Assembly (NCBI GenBank): GCA_900766135.1
Contig: CAAFUF010000023.1
Span: 186,001-250,000, forward strand
DNA length: 64,000 nt
Source: Paenibacillaceae bacterium
Lineage (GTDB): Bacteria > Bacillota > Bacilli > Paenibacillales > Paenibacillaceae
Reading direction: 5' to 3'
In this document: positions 1-7,696 of the stretch, piece by piece
Layout: the number at the start of each line of letters is the position of its first letter
Numbering within the stretch: the first letter of the stretch is position 1
Position numbers and translations under genes: made by a program
The notes under the pieces: generated by a model
Told to the model about the DNA's origin: nothing
Databases searched by the model: none
Seen by the model: only the letters and a program-made list of their open reading frames with translations

Positions 1-1259
1 GCAGGCCGGCCCGTGTTGGATTCGCCCTGATACCACAGGACGCCGGCAATCGGATAACGCCGCAGCGGCGCGATCATGCCGTTGAAATTGCCAGCCGGCT
101 TGTAGTGGAAGAACGTCTGCGGCTCCAGCGCTTCTGTTACCGCGCCTAGGCGGTATTTCCACTGGCCGCGCAGGTCCAACTCATGTTCGTCGCCCTTGAG
201 CTTGTAGGGCATATCGCGAATGAACGACCCGGTATTATGCGTTGTGATGACTCTTACGGCAAGGGTGTTCTTCCCCGGTTTCAGCACCCCTTGCGGTACG
301 GGATACCGTCTGGGCGGGTACATGTACCCCGTGTTCCCGACGAACACCCCGTTCACGTACGTATCGTCCGCGTCCACGATCGTACCGAGCGCCAGCTGAG
401 CTTCGCCTTCCGCCATCGCCGCCGGCACGTCGATTTCCTTACGGAACCAGACGGCTCCGCGCACGGATTCCAGCTCACTGCCTGCCCAAGTCCCCGGCAC
501 CTCGAACTCGCTCCACCCGGAGGTATCCCATTCCGCCTGATGCCATCCCTCGCGCAAACCGGCGTCCGCCTCGCTCAGCCGGGCGTACCACTGGCCGTTC
601 CGCTCCTCGTCCCGCTGGCGGGTAGACAGGACATACGCATCGTCTTTGCATTGCTCCAGCGTCGCCTCATAACCGCCGATCCGCCGCAAGGTCGGCTCCG
701 ACATCCACGCTTCGATCGGCGTGCCGCCCACCGCCGTTTGAATCAGGCCGATCGGCACGCCGTACCGTCCGTGGATCTCTTGGGCAAAGAAGAAGCCGGC
801 CGCGCTAAACTCAAGCAATCTCTCCGGGGTGGCCGGCATCCATGCGCCGCCGTCCAGCTCCTCCCGCGGTCCGTGGAAATCGTAGCTTTGCGGTACCGCG
901 AACTGGCGGATCATCGGCAGATCCAAGCCCCGGATTTCTTCCGCAAGAAGATCCAGGGTTCGCCGCACGGGCAGCTCCATGTTGGACTGGCCGGCCAGCA
1001 CCCATACATCCCCAACCCAAACATCGCGAAAGGCGACTCTCTCTTCGCCGGCGGTGATGACGAGCTCACCGGGCCCGCCCGGGGCCAGTCCTTCGAGCGT
1101 CACCTCCCAGTTCCCGCCGGGATCGGCGACGGCGCAGCAGGCCCCCCCGCGGAAATCGACCCGCACCGTCTGCCCGCCGCCGTCGCATTGTCCGCGCAGG
1201 GCTATTTTGGCGTCTCGTTGCAATACCATGCCGTCGCTATAAATACCGGATAATTTCAT
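1..1259 (-). CDS. Sialate O-acetylesterase-like SGNH hydrolase, 3' part outside window
   Basis: The minus-strand frame is open from an ATG at 1259 to the window edge, giving 419 codons without a stop. Residues 90-94 read GQSNM, the nucleophile block of the sialate O-acetylesterase (SASA) family with Ser92 as predicted nucleophile. The late stretch GVLWYQGESNTG is the second family block. A jelly-roll-like insert with a WFRKE motif lies between them, as in multi-domain members. A purine-rich AGGGGAT ribosome site precedes the ATG. Such enzymes remove O-acetyl groups from sialic acids or acetylated plant polysaccharides such as xylan. The true substrate cannot be told because the neighbouring genes on that side are missing. 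No signal peptide is visible, so it is probably cytoplasmic. Confidence 0.88.
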   Translation of the reverse strand, partial: MKLSGIYSDGMVLQRDAKIALRGQCDGGGQTVRVDFRGGACCAVADPGGNWEVTLEGLAPGGPGELVITAGEERVAFRDVWVGDVWVLAGQSNMELPVRRTLDLLAEEIRGLDLPMIRQFAVPQSYDFHGPREELDGGAWMPATPERLLEFSAAGFFFAQEIHGRYGVPIGLIQTAVGGTPIEAWMSEPTLRRIGGYEATLEQCKDDAYVLSTRQRDEERNGQWYARLSEADAGLREGWHQAEWDTSGWSEFEVPGTWAGSELESVRGAVWFRKEIDVPAAMAEGEAQLALGTIVDADDTYVNGVFVGNTGYMYPPRRYPVPQGVLKPGKNTLAVRVITTHNTGSFIRDMPYKLKGDEHELDLRGQWKYRLGAVTEALEPQTFFHYKPAGNFNGMIAPLRRYPIAGVLWYQGESNTGRP

Positions 1260-1434
1260 GGGCGTTCATCCCCTCATCTTCAGATCTCTCCTCCCATCAT
1301 ACCCAGAGAACGCCCGTCCGGACTAGCTGCTTATGAAAGCCTTTTCCTCGGAAATGTTAGGTTGGCTTCGTCACAAGTTCACAACATTCGTCTGTTATGA
1401 TGCTGGGGACAATCATTTTAAAAGGAGTTCTAAG

Positions 1435-1932
1435 ATGAGAAAAATGAGACCCAAAGGCCTGAAATGGCTGAAAATTATCCATCTGCTGCTGGTCGTCATG
1501 TTTTTTGGCGGAATCCTTAGTTCGACGGCGCTTAATTTGCAAATCGATTTGCGAAATTACGATGAATCGTATTTAGCCTACAAGGGCTTGATTCTCATCA
1601 GCGACCATGTCGTCCGGTACGGCGCGATCGGTACTCTGCTCGTAGGGTTCGTCTATGGTTTTTTTACGAATTGGGGATTTTTTAAGCACCGCTGGGTTGG
1701 CGTGAAGTTCGTGTTGTATCTCGTGCAGACGATCATCGGTATCTTTGCAGTCGATAAGCTGATGGTGGCCAATATGAGGATGTTGGAGACGCAAGGGGCA
1801 AGGGCCTTAAGCGATCCGGGATTTCTGCAAAATCATGAAATCAGGCAGGTTTTCGTTTGGTTTCAGATCGTAGTTACCATATTCATCATCATCATTTCGG
1901 TCTGGAAACCATGGAGGAAGAAAAAGGCATAA
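1435..1932 (+). CDS. Small integral membrane protein, DUF2269-like
   Basis: This 165-residue protein has four hydrophobic segments, at about residues 10-30, 50-75, 85-105 and 138-158. The C-terminus is very basic (WKPWRKKKA), as expected for a cytoplasmic tail of a membrane protein. The start at 1435 is preferred over the in-frame ATG at 1333 because AAAAGGAGTT lies at proper distance and the upstream 34 codons look non-coding. The overall pattern resembles small DUF2269-type membrane proteins, but I do not recognise a specific family with certainty and no function is proposed. It is monocistronic, with a strong hairpin directly downstream. Confidence 0.8.
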   Translation: MRKMRPKGLKWLKIIHLLLVVMFFGGILSSTALNLQIDLRNYDESYLAYKGLILISDHVVRYGAIGTLLVGFVYGFFTNWGFFKHRWVGVKFVLYLVQTIIGIFAVDKLMVANMRMLETQGARALSDPGFLQNHEIRQVFVWFQIVVTIFIIIISVWKPWRKKKA

Positions 1933-1942
1933 TCCAAGAAGA

Positions 1943-1976
1943 GGGGTGTCCCCAAGCTAACTTTTGGGACACCCCC
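1943..1976. terminator. Hairpin terminator between convergent genes
   Basis: GGGGTGTCCCCAA pairs with TTTGGGACACCCC around a short loop. It lies 10 bp after the stop at 1932 and before the convergent stop at 2000. The T-tract is weak on both sides, so it could serve both directions. Confidence 0.75.
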
Positions 1977-1999
1977 ATGATTTTGCGCGGTTCACGGCT

Positions 2000-2695
2000 T
2001 TAGCCCACATCCACCCGGTCAATATGGCGAAAGCTGAGGCAGGTAATGATGATGCCCAATGCCGCAAGGGACAGGGGAATCGCGATGATGGAACTAAGGC
2101 TGAAGCCAAGGTTGTTGGAGCAGACGACCGCCACGATGGCGATGGACGATACGATGGTGGCGGGGACGGATTTTTTGCGCAGGCCGACAACCAGGGGGAG
2201 CAAGCTCATCCCGGCGGCCCCAAAGGCTTGCATCAGCACATGAAGACCATGGTTGAAGAGCAGTTCGGCCTGCAGCGGGTCGGACAGATAGCCCGCAACC
2301 GAATTAACCCCGATCATAATAAGGTCAACTAGCAGGTTGGCCACAATCACGTTGACGAAGGTCCAGACGAACACCATCGCGAGCTTGGCAAAAATCAGCT
2401 TTTTCCGGTTAACGGGATAGGCAAATAACAAGGTGATGGTTTTATCTTTGAATTCGCTGATGATCAGCTTCGATAGCAGCACGGAGGCATATACGATGAA
2501 GGTTGCCCGAACGAGCAGATCAATCATGGACAGCAAGTCGGCGTGATCCCGAAACGCGGGCTCTTCGATATTGGCTCCGTCGACAAAGTAAATGAGCATC
2601 ATCATGCCGGCAATGGCGAAGTAAGCGATGAGCGCCCCCCAAAGGTAGCTGGTCAGGCGGCCCTTCTTCAGTTCCAGTTTAATAAGTTGAAGCAT
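2000..2695 (-). CDS. ABC-2 type transporter permease
   Basis: This 231-residue protein has about six hydrophobic segments and the usual cytoplasmic N-terminus (MLQLIKLELKK) of ABC-2 permeases of the BcrB/YcbO type. It probably pairs with the ATPase encoded just upstream, whose last 17 bases it overlaps. The start at 2695 follows a near-perfect AAAGGAGG site; a longer in-frame reading to 2869 lies inside the ATPase gene and is a shadow. With the two-component genes that follow upstream, the set resembles Bacillus subtilis ycbLMNO and bacitracin/lantibiotic resistance modules. It may export or remove an antimicrobial peptide or lipid from the membrane; the substrate is inferred, not seen. Confidence 0.88.
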   Translation of the reverse strand: MLQLIKLELKKGRLTSYLWGALIAYFAIAGMMMLIYFVDGANIEEPAFRDHADLLSMIDLLVRATFIVYASVLLSKLIISEFKDKTITLLFAYPVNRKKLIFAKLAMVFVWTFVNVIVANLLVDLIMIGVNSVAGYLSDPLQAELLFNHGLHVLMQAFGAAGMSLLPLVVGLRKKSVPATIVSSIAIVAVVCSNNLGFSLSSIIAIPLSLAALGIIITCLSFRHIDRVDVG

Positions 2696-3611
2696 GAGGT
2701 TCGCCTCCTTTGAGCATATCGAAGAAATATTCCTCCAGGCTGTGATGCCTGCGATTGATCGATTGAATCGGCACTTCGTTGGCGATAAGCCCCTTGGCCA
2801 ACTCTTCTTGGGACCGCTTCGCATCATAGATGCGGATGATGTTGTCGCCGATTCGCTTAATGTTTTCAACCTCCAGCGTATCTACGAGAACAAAAGCGGC
2901 CAAATTCACGTTCGAGGTCACGATTTCCACGTATTCGGTCGTGGAGGCGTGTACCGTTTCCATGGAGACCTCACGGAGCAACCGACCGCCGTCGATGACG
3001 CCGATGGTGTCGGCAACTTGTTCGACCTCCGCGAGCAAATGGCTTGAAATGAGCAACGCGATTCCCCATTCGTCGCGCAGCCGGCGAAAGAGTTGGCGTA
3101 TGAGCTGGATGCCTTCCGGATCAAGGCCGTTGATCGGTTCGTCCAGCAGCAGGAGCTCCGGCCGGGTGGAGATGGCCCGCGCGATCCCCAGCCGCTGTCT
3201 CATCCCGAGGGAGAACTGTTTGACCGGCTTGTCATGGGTGCCGATCAGTTGCACCATCTCCAGCGCCTCGCGAATGGCGTCCGTCTTGTAATAACCCATG
3301 TACTCGGCATGCAGCTCCAGATTTTGCTCCGCCGTCAGCTTCTCATAGAACACCGGCGCTTCGATCAAATGGCCGATACGTTTGAGGTGCTCCGTGGCAC
3401 CGGGGATGAGCTTTTCTCCGAACAGCTCGATTTCGCCGCCGGTGGGTCTGACCAACCCCAACAGCATCTTCATGACCGTCGATTTACCGGCCCCGTTAGG
3501 TCCGAGAAATCCGTAGATTTCGCCCCGGCGCAGGGTCATGTTTACGCCCGACACCACTTCCGCCGCTCCGTAGCTTTTGGTGAGCTGGCGCGTCCTTACG
3601 ATTTCTTTCAT
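2679..3611 (-). CDS. ABC transporter ATP-binding protein (BcrA/YcbN type)
   Basis: This 310-residue ATPase has Walker A GPNGAGKST near residue 38, a signature region LGMRQRLGIARA, Walker B LLLLDEP and a switch His in SSHLLAE. The roughly 90-residue C-terminal extension is typical of the DrrA/BcrA subfamily. It starts at an ATG with AGGGGAG upstream and overlaps the permease gene downstream. It would energise that permease at the cytoplasmic face. Gene order response regulator, kinase, ATPase, permease, all on the minus strand, suggests the transporter is the target of the adjacent two-component system. A 103-bp gap before the ATPase gene may hold its own promoter. Confidence 0.94.
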   Translation of the reverse strand: MKEIVRTRQLTKSYGAAEVVSGVNMTLRRGEIYGFLGPNGAGKSTVMKMLLGLVRPTGGEIELFGEKLIPGATEHLKRIGHLIEAPVFYEKLTAEQNLELHAEYMGYYKTDAIREALEMVQLIGTHDKPVKQFSLGMRQRLGIARAISTRPELLLLDEPINGLDPEGIQLIRQLFRRLRDEWGIALLISSHLLAEVEQVADTIGVIDGGRLLREVSMETVHASTTEYVEIVTSNVNLAAFVLVDTLEVENIKRIGDNIIRIYDAKRSQEELAKGLIANEVPIQSINRRHHSLEEYFFDMLKGGEPHASTY

Positions 3612-3714
3612 GGTTTCACTCCCCTGGTTTTTTTCTACCCTTATCGTAAGGGGAGAAACTCTCTTTTTTATGTCATAGATCTTACTTATTTCTTACTTTG
3701 CAACGTTTCCGGCA

Positions 3715-4671
3715 TCAAGCCCGTTCCGAACGGGGCAGGGTGACGGTAAAGCAAGTGCGAACGCCGGGCGTGCTCTCCAGTTCGATGGTTCCGCCCAATC
3801 GCCCCGCAAGCCGCTTGACGATGGTCAAGCCCAGCCCGCTGCCCTGCATATTCCGGTTCCGCGAGTCCTCCATGGTGTACATCCGCTCGAACACTCGGGT
3901 TTGCTCCGTTCCGGAGATGCCACGGCCTCGATCGATCACCCGAAGGTGCACTGTATTCCCCGAAGGCTGGAGCGACAAACCCAAATAGCGGCCTTCCGCC
4001 CCGTACCTCATCGCGTTGGATAACAAGTTGTCCAGAATACGGGATAACGCCTCTTCATTGGCATAAACCCACACCGGGTGCTCAGGCAGGTCGATATCAA
4101 CCTGGAATCCCCGCTCGGAGAGGAGATCGAAATACGCCAAGATCCGTTGGCGGCAGATTTCCCCTGCATCCATCACGGACAAAGGGAGGTCCAGATCGCC
4201 CGATTCCAGTCTGGCCAAATCGAAGAAAGCATTGATGAGCTCATGGACCTCGACCGTCTTCTTATGGATTTCCCCAAGCATTCGCCAGCGTTCCTCTTCC
4301 GGCAAGTCAGCCTGTTGCGAGAGCATCTCGGCATAACCCATGATGACGGTCAGCGGCGTCTTCAAATCATGAGAAACGTTGGATAACATCATCCGCATCG
4401 TCCGTTCCGTACCGGCATAGTCCGCAGCCGATTGAACGGCCCGGTCAAGCAGGCCGTTGACCGCCTGCAGTAGTTCCCGCAATTCGGGCAGGGTCGTCAT
4501 CGTAAGAATGCGTTCCTGCGTTAAGGGATGCCGAGGGTCGGTTAGAGGCATGAGTTTCTTATTGATATAAGCTATCTCTTTACGAAGGACGAGGTTTGTC
4601 CTGCGCTCATTTATGTACAATATCGCCAGCACGGCGATCGGGATCAGCAGCAACCACCCGTAATCGCCCAT
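3715..4671 (-). CDS. Sensor histidine kinase with single membrane segment (YcbM-like)
   Basis: This 318-residue kinase has one hydrophobic segment (about residues 5-20), a short linker, an H-box SNVSHDLKTPL with phospho-acceptor His101, an N-box DNLLSNAMRYG, and ATP-lid motifs DRGRGI and GSGLGLTI. There is almost no extracellular loop, so it is an intramembrane-type sensor like those that work with peptide-detoxifying ABC transporters. Its ATG at 4671 directly follows the stop of the response regulator gene, so the two are translationally linked. The cognate targets are probably the ABC transporter downstream and perhaps the divergent vanY-like gene. Confidence 0.93.
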   Translation of the reverse strand: MGDYGWLLLIPIAVLAILYINERRTNLVLRKEIAYINKKLMPLTDPRHPLTQERILTMTTLPELRELLQAVNGLLDRAVQSAADYAGTERTMRMMLSNVSHDLKTPLTVIMGYAEMLSQQADLPEEERWRMLGEIHKKTVEVHELINAFFDLARLESGDLDLPLSVMDAGEICRQRILAYFDLLSERGFQVDIDLPEHPVWVYANEEALSRILDNLLSNAMRYGAEGRYLGLSLQPSGNTVHLRVIDRGRGISGTEQTRVFERMYTMEDSRNRNMQGSGLGLTIVKRLAGRLGGTIELESTPGVRTCFTVTLPRSERA

Positions 4672-5379
4672 TTACCCTTCCCCCAGCCGATAACCGATTC
4701 CCCACAACGTGCGGATATACCGGGGATTGGACGGATCGTCCTCAATCTTTTCCCTCAGCCTTCTCATATGTACGTTAATGACGTTATCGTCATTGTAATA
4801 TTCTTCGTTCCACACCTGCTGATAGAGCATGGCCTTTGTATATACCCGTGTCGGATGCTGAAGGAACAACCTCAGGATTTGGAATTCCTTCGGCGTCAGC
4901 AAAATCTCCTTCCCCCGTTTGGTCACCGTGAAATTATCGGGGTCGACCGCCAAGTCGCCGAGGGACAATAGCTTTAAGTCCGGCTCATGCCCGGCCTCAT
5001 CCGGGTTCGAGTATAACGTGGCCCGGCGGATGGACGCCTGCACGCGTGCCGCAAGCTCGATGAGCGAAAAAGGCTTGGCGATGTAATCATCGGCACCGAT
5101 CCGCAGGCCCAGCGCCTTATCGACTTCGCTGTCCTTGGCGGACAAGATGAGGATCGGGACGCTGCTCTCTTTTCGGATCTGCTCCAGGATGTCGAGCCCG
5201 CTTCGATGGGGCAGCATGAGATCCAGCAACACCAGATGGTAGCTGCCGGACGCGAATTGTCGAAGCGCTTGCTCGCCGTCATGGACGACGGTGACCTTGT
5301 AGCCCTCTTTGGCCAAGTAATCCTTGACCATCGTGCTAATGGCCGGATCGTCCTCTATCATTAACAGATTGCCTTCCAT
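4672..5379 (-). CDS. OmpR/PhoB-family response regulator
   Basis: This 235-residue regulator has an N-terminal receiver domain with acidic pocket ED-D (residues 9-11), predicted phosphorylation site Asp53 in LLDLMLP and conserved Lys in AKPFS. The C-terminal winged helix (about 135-232) ends in the family pattern RYIRTLWGIGYRLGEG. It is the first gene of a minus-strand operon with the kinase at 3715-4671. A divergent promoter region of about 180 bp separates it from the vanY-like gene. By family it binds direct repeats as a dimer when phosphorylated. Confidence 0.95.
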   Translation of the reverse strand: MEGNLLMIEDDPAISTMVKDYLAKEGYKVTVVHDGEQALRQFASGSYHLVLLDLMLPHRSGLDILEQIRKESSVPILILSAKDSEVDKALGLRIGADDYIAKPFSLIELAARVQASIRRATLYSNPDEAGHEPDLKLLSLGDLAVDPDNFTVTKRGKEILLTPKEFQILRLFLQHPTRVYTKAMLYQQVWNEEYYNDDNVINVHMRRLREKIEDDPSNPRYIRTLWGIGYRLGEG

Positions 5380-5411
5380 GGTTTCGCCTCTCCTCTTGGA
5401 ATTTAACCCCT

Positions 5412-5440
5412 ATTCTAAGCCAGGACCTTCTTTTCTACAA
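5412..5440 (-). promoter_or_regulatory. Predicted promoter of the response regulator/kinase operon
   Basis: On the minus strand TTGTAG (-35) is followed after exactly 17 bp by TAGAAT (-10). It lies about 33 bp before the start codon at 5379. Confidence 0.5.
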
Positions 5441-5471
5441 GAAAGGGGCGGTAATAAGGAGGATGACCCTC

Positions 5472-5529
5472 GATTTAAGAAAAACTTTATTTTTAACCCC
5501 CGTTCTTCTTAAGCAATACTTCCTATGAT
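5472..5529 (+). promoter_or_regulatory. Promoter and candidate response-regulator box of the vanY-like gene
   Basis: A -10 box TATGAT lies at 5524-5529. The -35 region is poor, as expected for an activated promoter. Upstream, 5472-5500 holds an A/T-rich box (GATTTAAGAAAAA, TTTA, then ACCCC). A closely similar box sits at the same distance before the sugar-permease operon at 55362. Confidence 0.5.
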
Positions 5530-5560
5530 AAAGAGGAACGAAAGCTAGGAGGAAACCAAC

Positions 5561-6448
5561 GTGAAAAAATGGATGATTTGCCTGATGGTCCTGGTGCTGC
5601 TGGGAGTTGGGGTTACGAAGTTCAAAGCCCATAAGGCCCGGACGCCGCAGGACGGGGCGTCGCCAATCCAAATCGATAAACAATATCATATCCCGGAATC
5701 GTCCGCGGCCGTCGAGGGATTAACCATTAACGTCACCAAAGAGATGGTGTATCAAGGCGATTTGCTGCTGGTGAACAAGGACCATCCCGTTCCGAAGGGG
5801 CTTCACCCGGAAACGGAAGCCGTCAGCCTGATTCGGAACGACGAGCTGATCGACGGATTCGGCGTGTTGGATAACAAAGTGCTGTTGTCGCCGCTAATGG
5901 CGGATCGGTTTGCCACGATGGTCAAGGCCGCCGGGAAGGAAGGGATCAACCATTTCCTGATCAGCAGCGGGTATCGCGACGAGCAGAAGCAGGATGAGTT
6001 GTACCGCCAAATGGGTTCGCGGTTGGCCCTGCCCGCCGGTTATAGCGAGCACAACCTGGGCCTGTCGTTGGACATCGGATCGTCCCAAGCGGAGATGAAT
6101 GTTGCTCCTGAAGGCCGGTGGTTGAAGGAAAACGCGTGGAAATACGGATTTATCTTGCGATATCCGGACGACAAAACGGCGATTACGGGTATTCAGTTCG
6201 AACCTTGGCACTTCCGGTACGTTGGCTTGCCGCATAGTGCGATCATCCAGGAGAACGGGTTCGTGCTGGAGCAATACATGGATTATTTGATGGAACAAAA
6301 GTCGGTAAACCTGACCGTGCAAGGTCAAAACTATCACGTGTTCTACTACCCTGTATCCGAAGATCGGACCATTCAGGTGCCGGCGAAAGGGGAATACGAA
6401 ATTTCCGGCAACAACATGGACGGAATTATCGTAACCGTTCGCGAGTAG
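5561..6448 (+). CDS. D-Ala-D-Ala carboxypeptidase, VanY/M15B family
   Basis: This 295-residue protein has an N-terminal membrane anchor (residues 4-18) and an extracellular M15B domain. Zinc and catalytic residues are visible: SEHNLGLSLDI gives the SxHxxGxxxD motif (Ser162, His164, Asp171), and EPWHFRYVG supplies Glu214 and His217. It should trim the terminal D-Ala from peptidoglycan pentapeptides outside the cell. The GTG start at 5561 follows AGGAGG at good spacing. The last 70 residues after the catalytic core are not part of the minimal domain and might aid wall binding. A VanZ homologue follows 45 bp downstream. No vanH/vanA/vanX genes are nearby, so glycopeptide resistance is not implied. 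Confidence 0.9.
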   Translation: MKKWMICLMVLVLLGVGVTKFKAHKARTPQDGASPIQIDKQYHIPESSAAVEGLTINVTKEMVYQGDLLLVNKDHPVPKGLHPETEAVSLIRNDELIDGFGVLDNKVLLSPLMADRFATMVKAAGKEGINHFLISSGYRDEQKQDELYRQMGSRLALPAGYSEHNLGLSLDIGSSQAEMNVAPEGRWLKENAWKYGFILRYPDDKTAITGIQFEPWHFRYVGLPHSAIIQENGFVLEQYMDYLMEQKSVNLTVQGQNYHVFYYPVSEDRTIQVPAKGEYEISGNNMDGIIVTVRE

Positions 6449-6493
6449 AACGGCGGCGAAAAAAACAGGACATCAGGAAAGCGAGGAGAAGGA

Positions 6494-7015
6494 ATGGAAA
6501 CGGAAAGTTGGCTGAAATACGCAAGCGTCCGGGCGCTGTTCGTCTTGTATCTGGGTTTATTGGTGAAAATCATTTTGTTCAAGTTTCACGATATCGGGCT
6601 GGGGTTTCTCTGGAGACAATTGGAATCGAGCTTGCACCACCCGGGAAGGGTTTACGAGAGATTACAGGGAGGCAATCTGGTCCCATTGAAGGAAATTACC
6701 CGAAGTCTGGAGGTCATGACGTCGCATGACCTGATTAATGTCTTTGGAAATGTGGCGATCTTTATTCCGTTCGGGATCTTGCTGGGGTTCATGTTCCGAA
6801 AGAACGGCATTTCCGGCATCGAGACGACCCTCTATGCGTTTGTGGTCAGTCTGGGCTTGGAAAGCGCCCAGTTGTTGTTAGCGATCGGTCAGTTTGATGT
6901 GGACGACATGCTCTTGAATACGGGAGGGGCTTTACTCGGGCACTTTCTGTACCGCCTCAGCGCCGCGCCGCCAAGGCCGAAGGCCGCAGTGCGGACGGGA
7001 GACGGGGCGGTTTAG
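6494..7015 (+). CDS. VanZ-family membrane protein
   Basis: This 173-residue protein has four hydrophobic segments and the VanZ pattern: NLVPLKEI, NVFGNVAIFIPFGILLGF and a C-terminal ESAQL…DVDDMLLNTGGALLG. VanZ proteins give low-level teicoplanin resistance by an unresolved route. GAGGAGAAGG upstream supports the ATG at 6494. It lies 45 bp after vanY with no obvious terminator, so the two are probably co-transcribed. It ends only 3 bp from the convergent HxlR gene. Confidence 0.9.
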   Translation: METESWLKYASVRALFVLYLGLLVKIILFKFHDIGLGFLWRQLESSLHHPGRVYERLQGGNLVPLKEITRSLEVMTSHDLINVFGNVAIFIPFGILLGFMFRKNGISGIETTLYAFVVSLGLESAQLLLAIGQFDVDDMLLNTGGALLGHFLYRLSAAPPRPKAAVRTGDGAV

Positions 7016-7018
7016 GGG

Positions 7019-7405
7019 TTATTGGATCGTTATTTCTTCACTTTCGCCGGGGGAGACCGCTTGCTCCCGGCGAGTTCTTTTTTGCCGCATATGCGCGTGA
7101 TGGGACTTGCCCCAGCGATTGATCGAGTCCAGAAGGGGCTGCAAGGTCCGACCGTATTCCGTCAAGGAATATTCGACGCGAGGCGGCACCTCCGCATAAA
7201 CGACCCTCCGTATAATGTCGTGTTCCTCCAATTCTCGCAACTGCGAAGTGAGCACCTTCTTCGTCACTTCGGGGATGGCATGCTGAAGCTCGCTGAATCG
7301 CTTCGTGCCGTGGAACAGTTGGAACAAGACAGCCAGCTTCCATTTGCCCACGATCACTTCCATCGTTTCGTCAAGAGTGCAGGACGACGCATTGTGTTGG
7401 TCCAT
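7019..7405 (-). CDS. HxlR-family transcriptional regulator
   Basis: This 128-residue winged-helix protein matches HxlR regulators: VIVGKWKLAVLFQL, then RFSELQHAIPEVTKKVLTSQ and PPRVEYSLTEYG. The N-terminus carries Cys9, a position often used by redox-sensing members such as YodB, though that role is only inferred here. It is transcribed away from the LLM oxidoreductase gene at 7697, and the gap between them contains repeated GTGCC motifs. The likely target is that oxidoreductase, by analogy with HxlR/YodB control of quinone and electrophile reductases. Confidence 0.92.
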   Translation of the reverse strand: MDQHNASSCTLDETMEVIVGKWKLAVLFQLFHGTKRFSELQHAIPEVTKKVLTSQLRELEEHDIIRRVVYAEVPPRVEYSLTEYGRTLQPLLDSINRWGKSHHAHMRQKRTRREQAVSPGESEEITIQ

Positions 7406-7499
7406 GGGGCCACTCCTTTCCTAAAATACAAGTTTTCTGATTTCGGCGTTGAAATCGTTTCTTGATCTGCTTCGCCTAAGTTACCTCAAGGTTACCGGG

Positions 7500-7575
7500 C
7501 TACAAAATAGTGCCTACTTCCGCGGGGTGCCCTTCGGGTACATAATATATCACGTAAGTAACTGAAAAAAAATAA
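7500..7575. promoter_or_regulatory. Candidate HxlR operator region
   Basis: Within the divergent HxlR/LLM gap, GTGCCTACTT lies at 7510-7519 and a second GTGCC at 7527-7531. An A/T-rich stretch with CATAAT at 7541-7546 could serve as -10. The octamer GTGCCTAC recurs as its complement at 52983-52990, in front of the other HxlR gene of this window. Confidence 0.4.
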
Positions 7576-7585
7576 GGAGGCAACG

Positions 7586-7624
7586 ATGGGTGACGTCCTT
7601 GTCCGCTGTCTTCGTTATTATTAA
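7586..7624 (+). CDS. Possible 12-residue leader peptide (MGDVLVRCLRYY)
   Basis: A 13-codon frame with a strong AAGGAGG ribosome site starts at an ATG and ends at a TAA about 70 bp before the LLM oxidoreductase gene. The peptide is MGDVLVRCLRYY, with Cys8 and a terminal Arg-Tyr-Tyr. Such a well-positioned site for so short a frame suggests translation-coupled control (attenuation or induction) of the downstream gene. Only a weak GGCTT/AAGCC hairpin was found after it, so the mechanism is unclear. It could instead be a chance frame behind a good ribosome site. Confidence 0.35.
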   Translation: MGDVLVRCLRYY

Positions 7625-7696
7625 CGCAAACGGCTTGCCTCATCCTTTGCCTTAAGCCTCGTCCAAATCACAAACAACAAGAAAGCAGGTGCCAAC

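Noticed and set aside
1360..1402. Promoter for the small membrane protein gene at 1435
   Set aside because: TATGAT at 1396-1401 is a fair -10, but no -35 lies at the right distance.
3715..7015. A complete glycopeptide-resistance (van) operon
   Set aside because: Only VanY and VanZ homologues and a generic two-component system are present; vanH, the ligase and vanX are absent.
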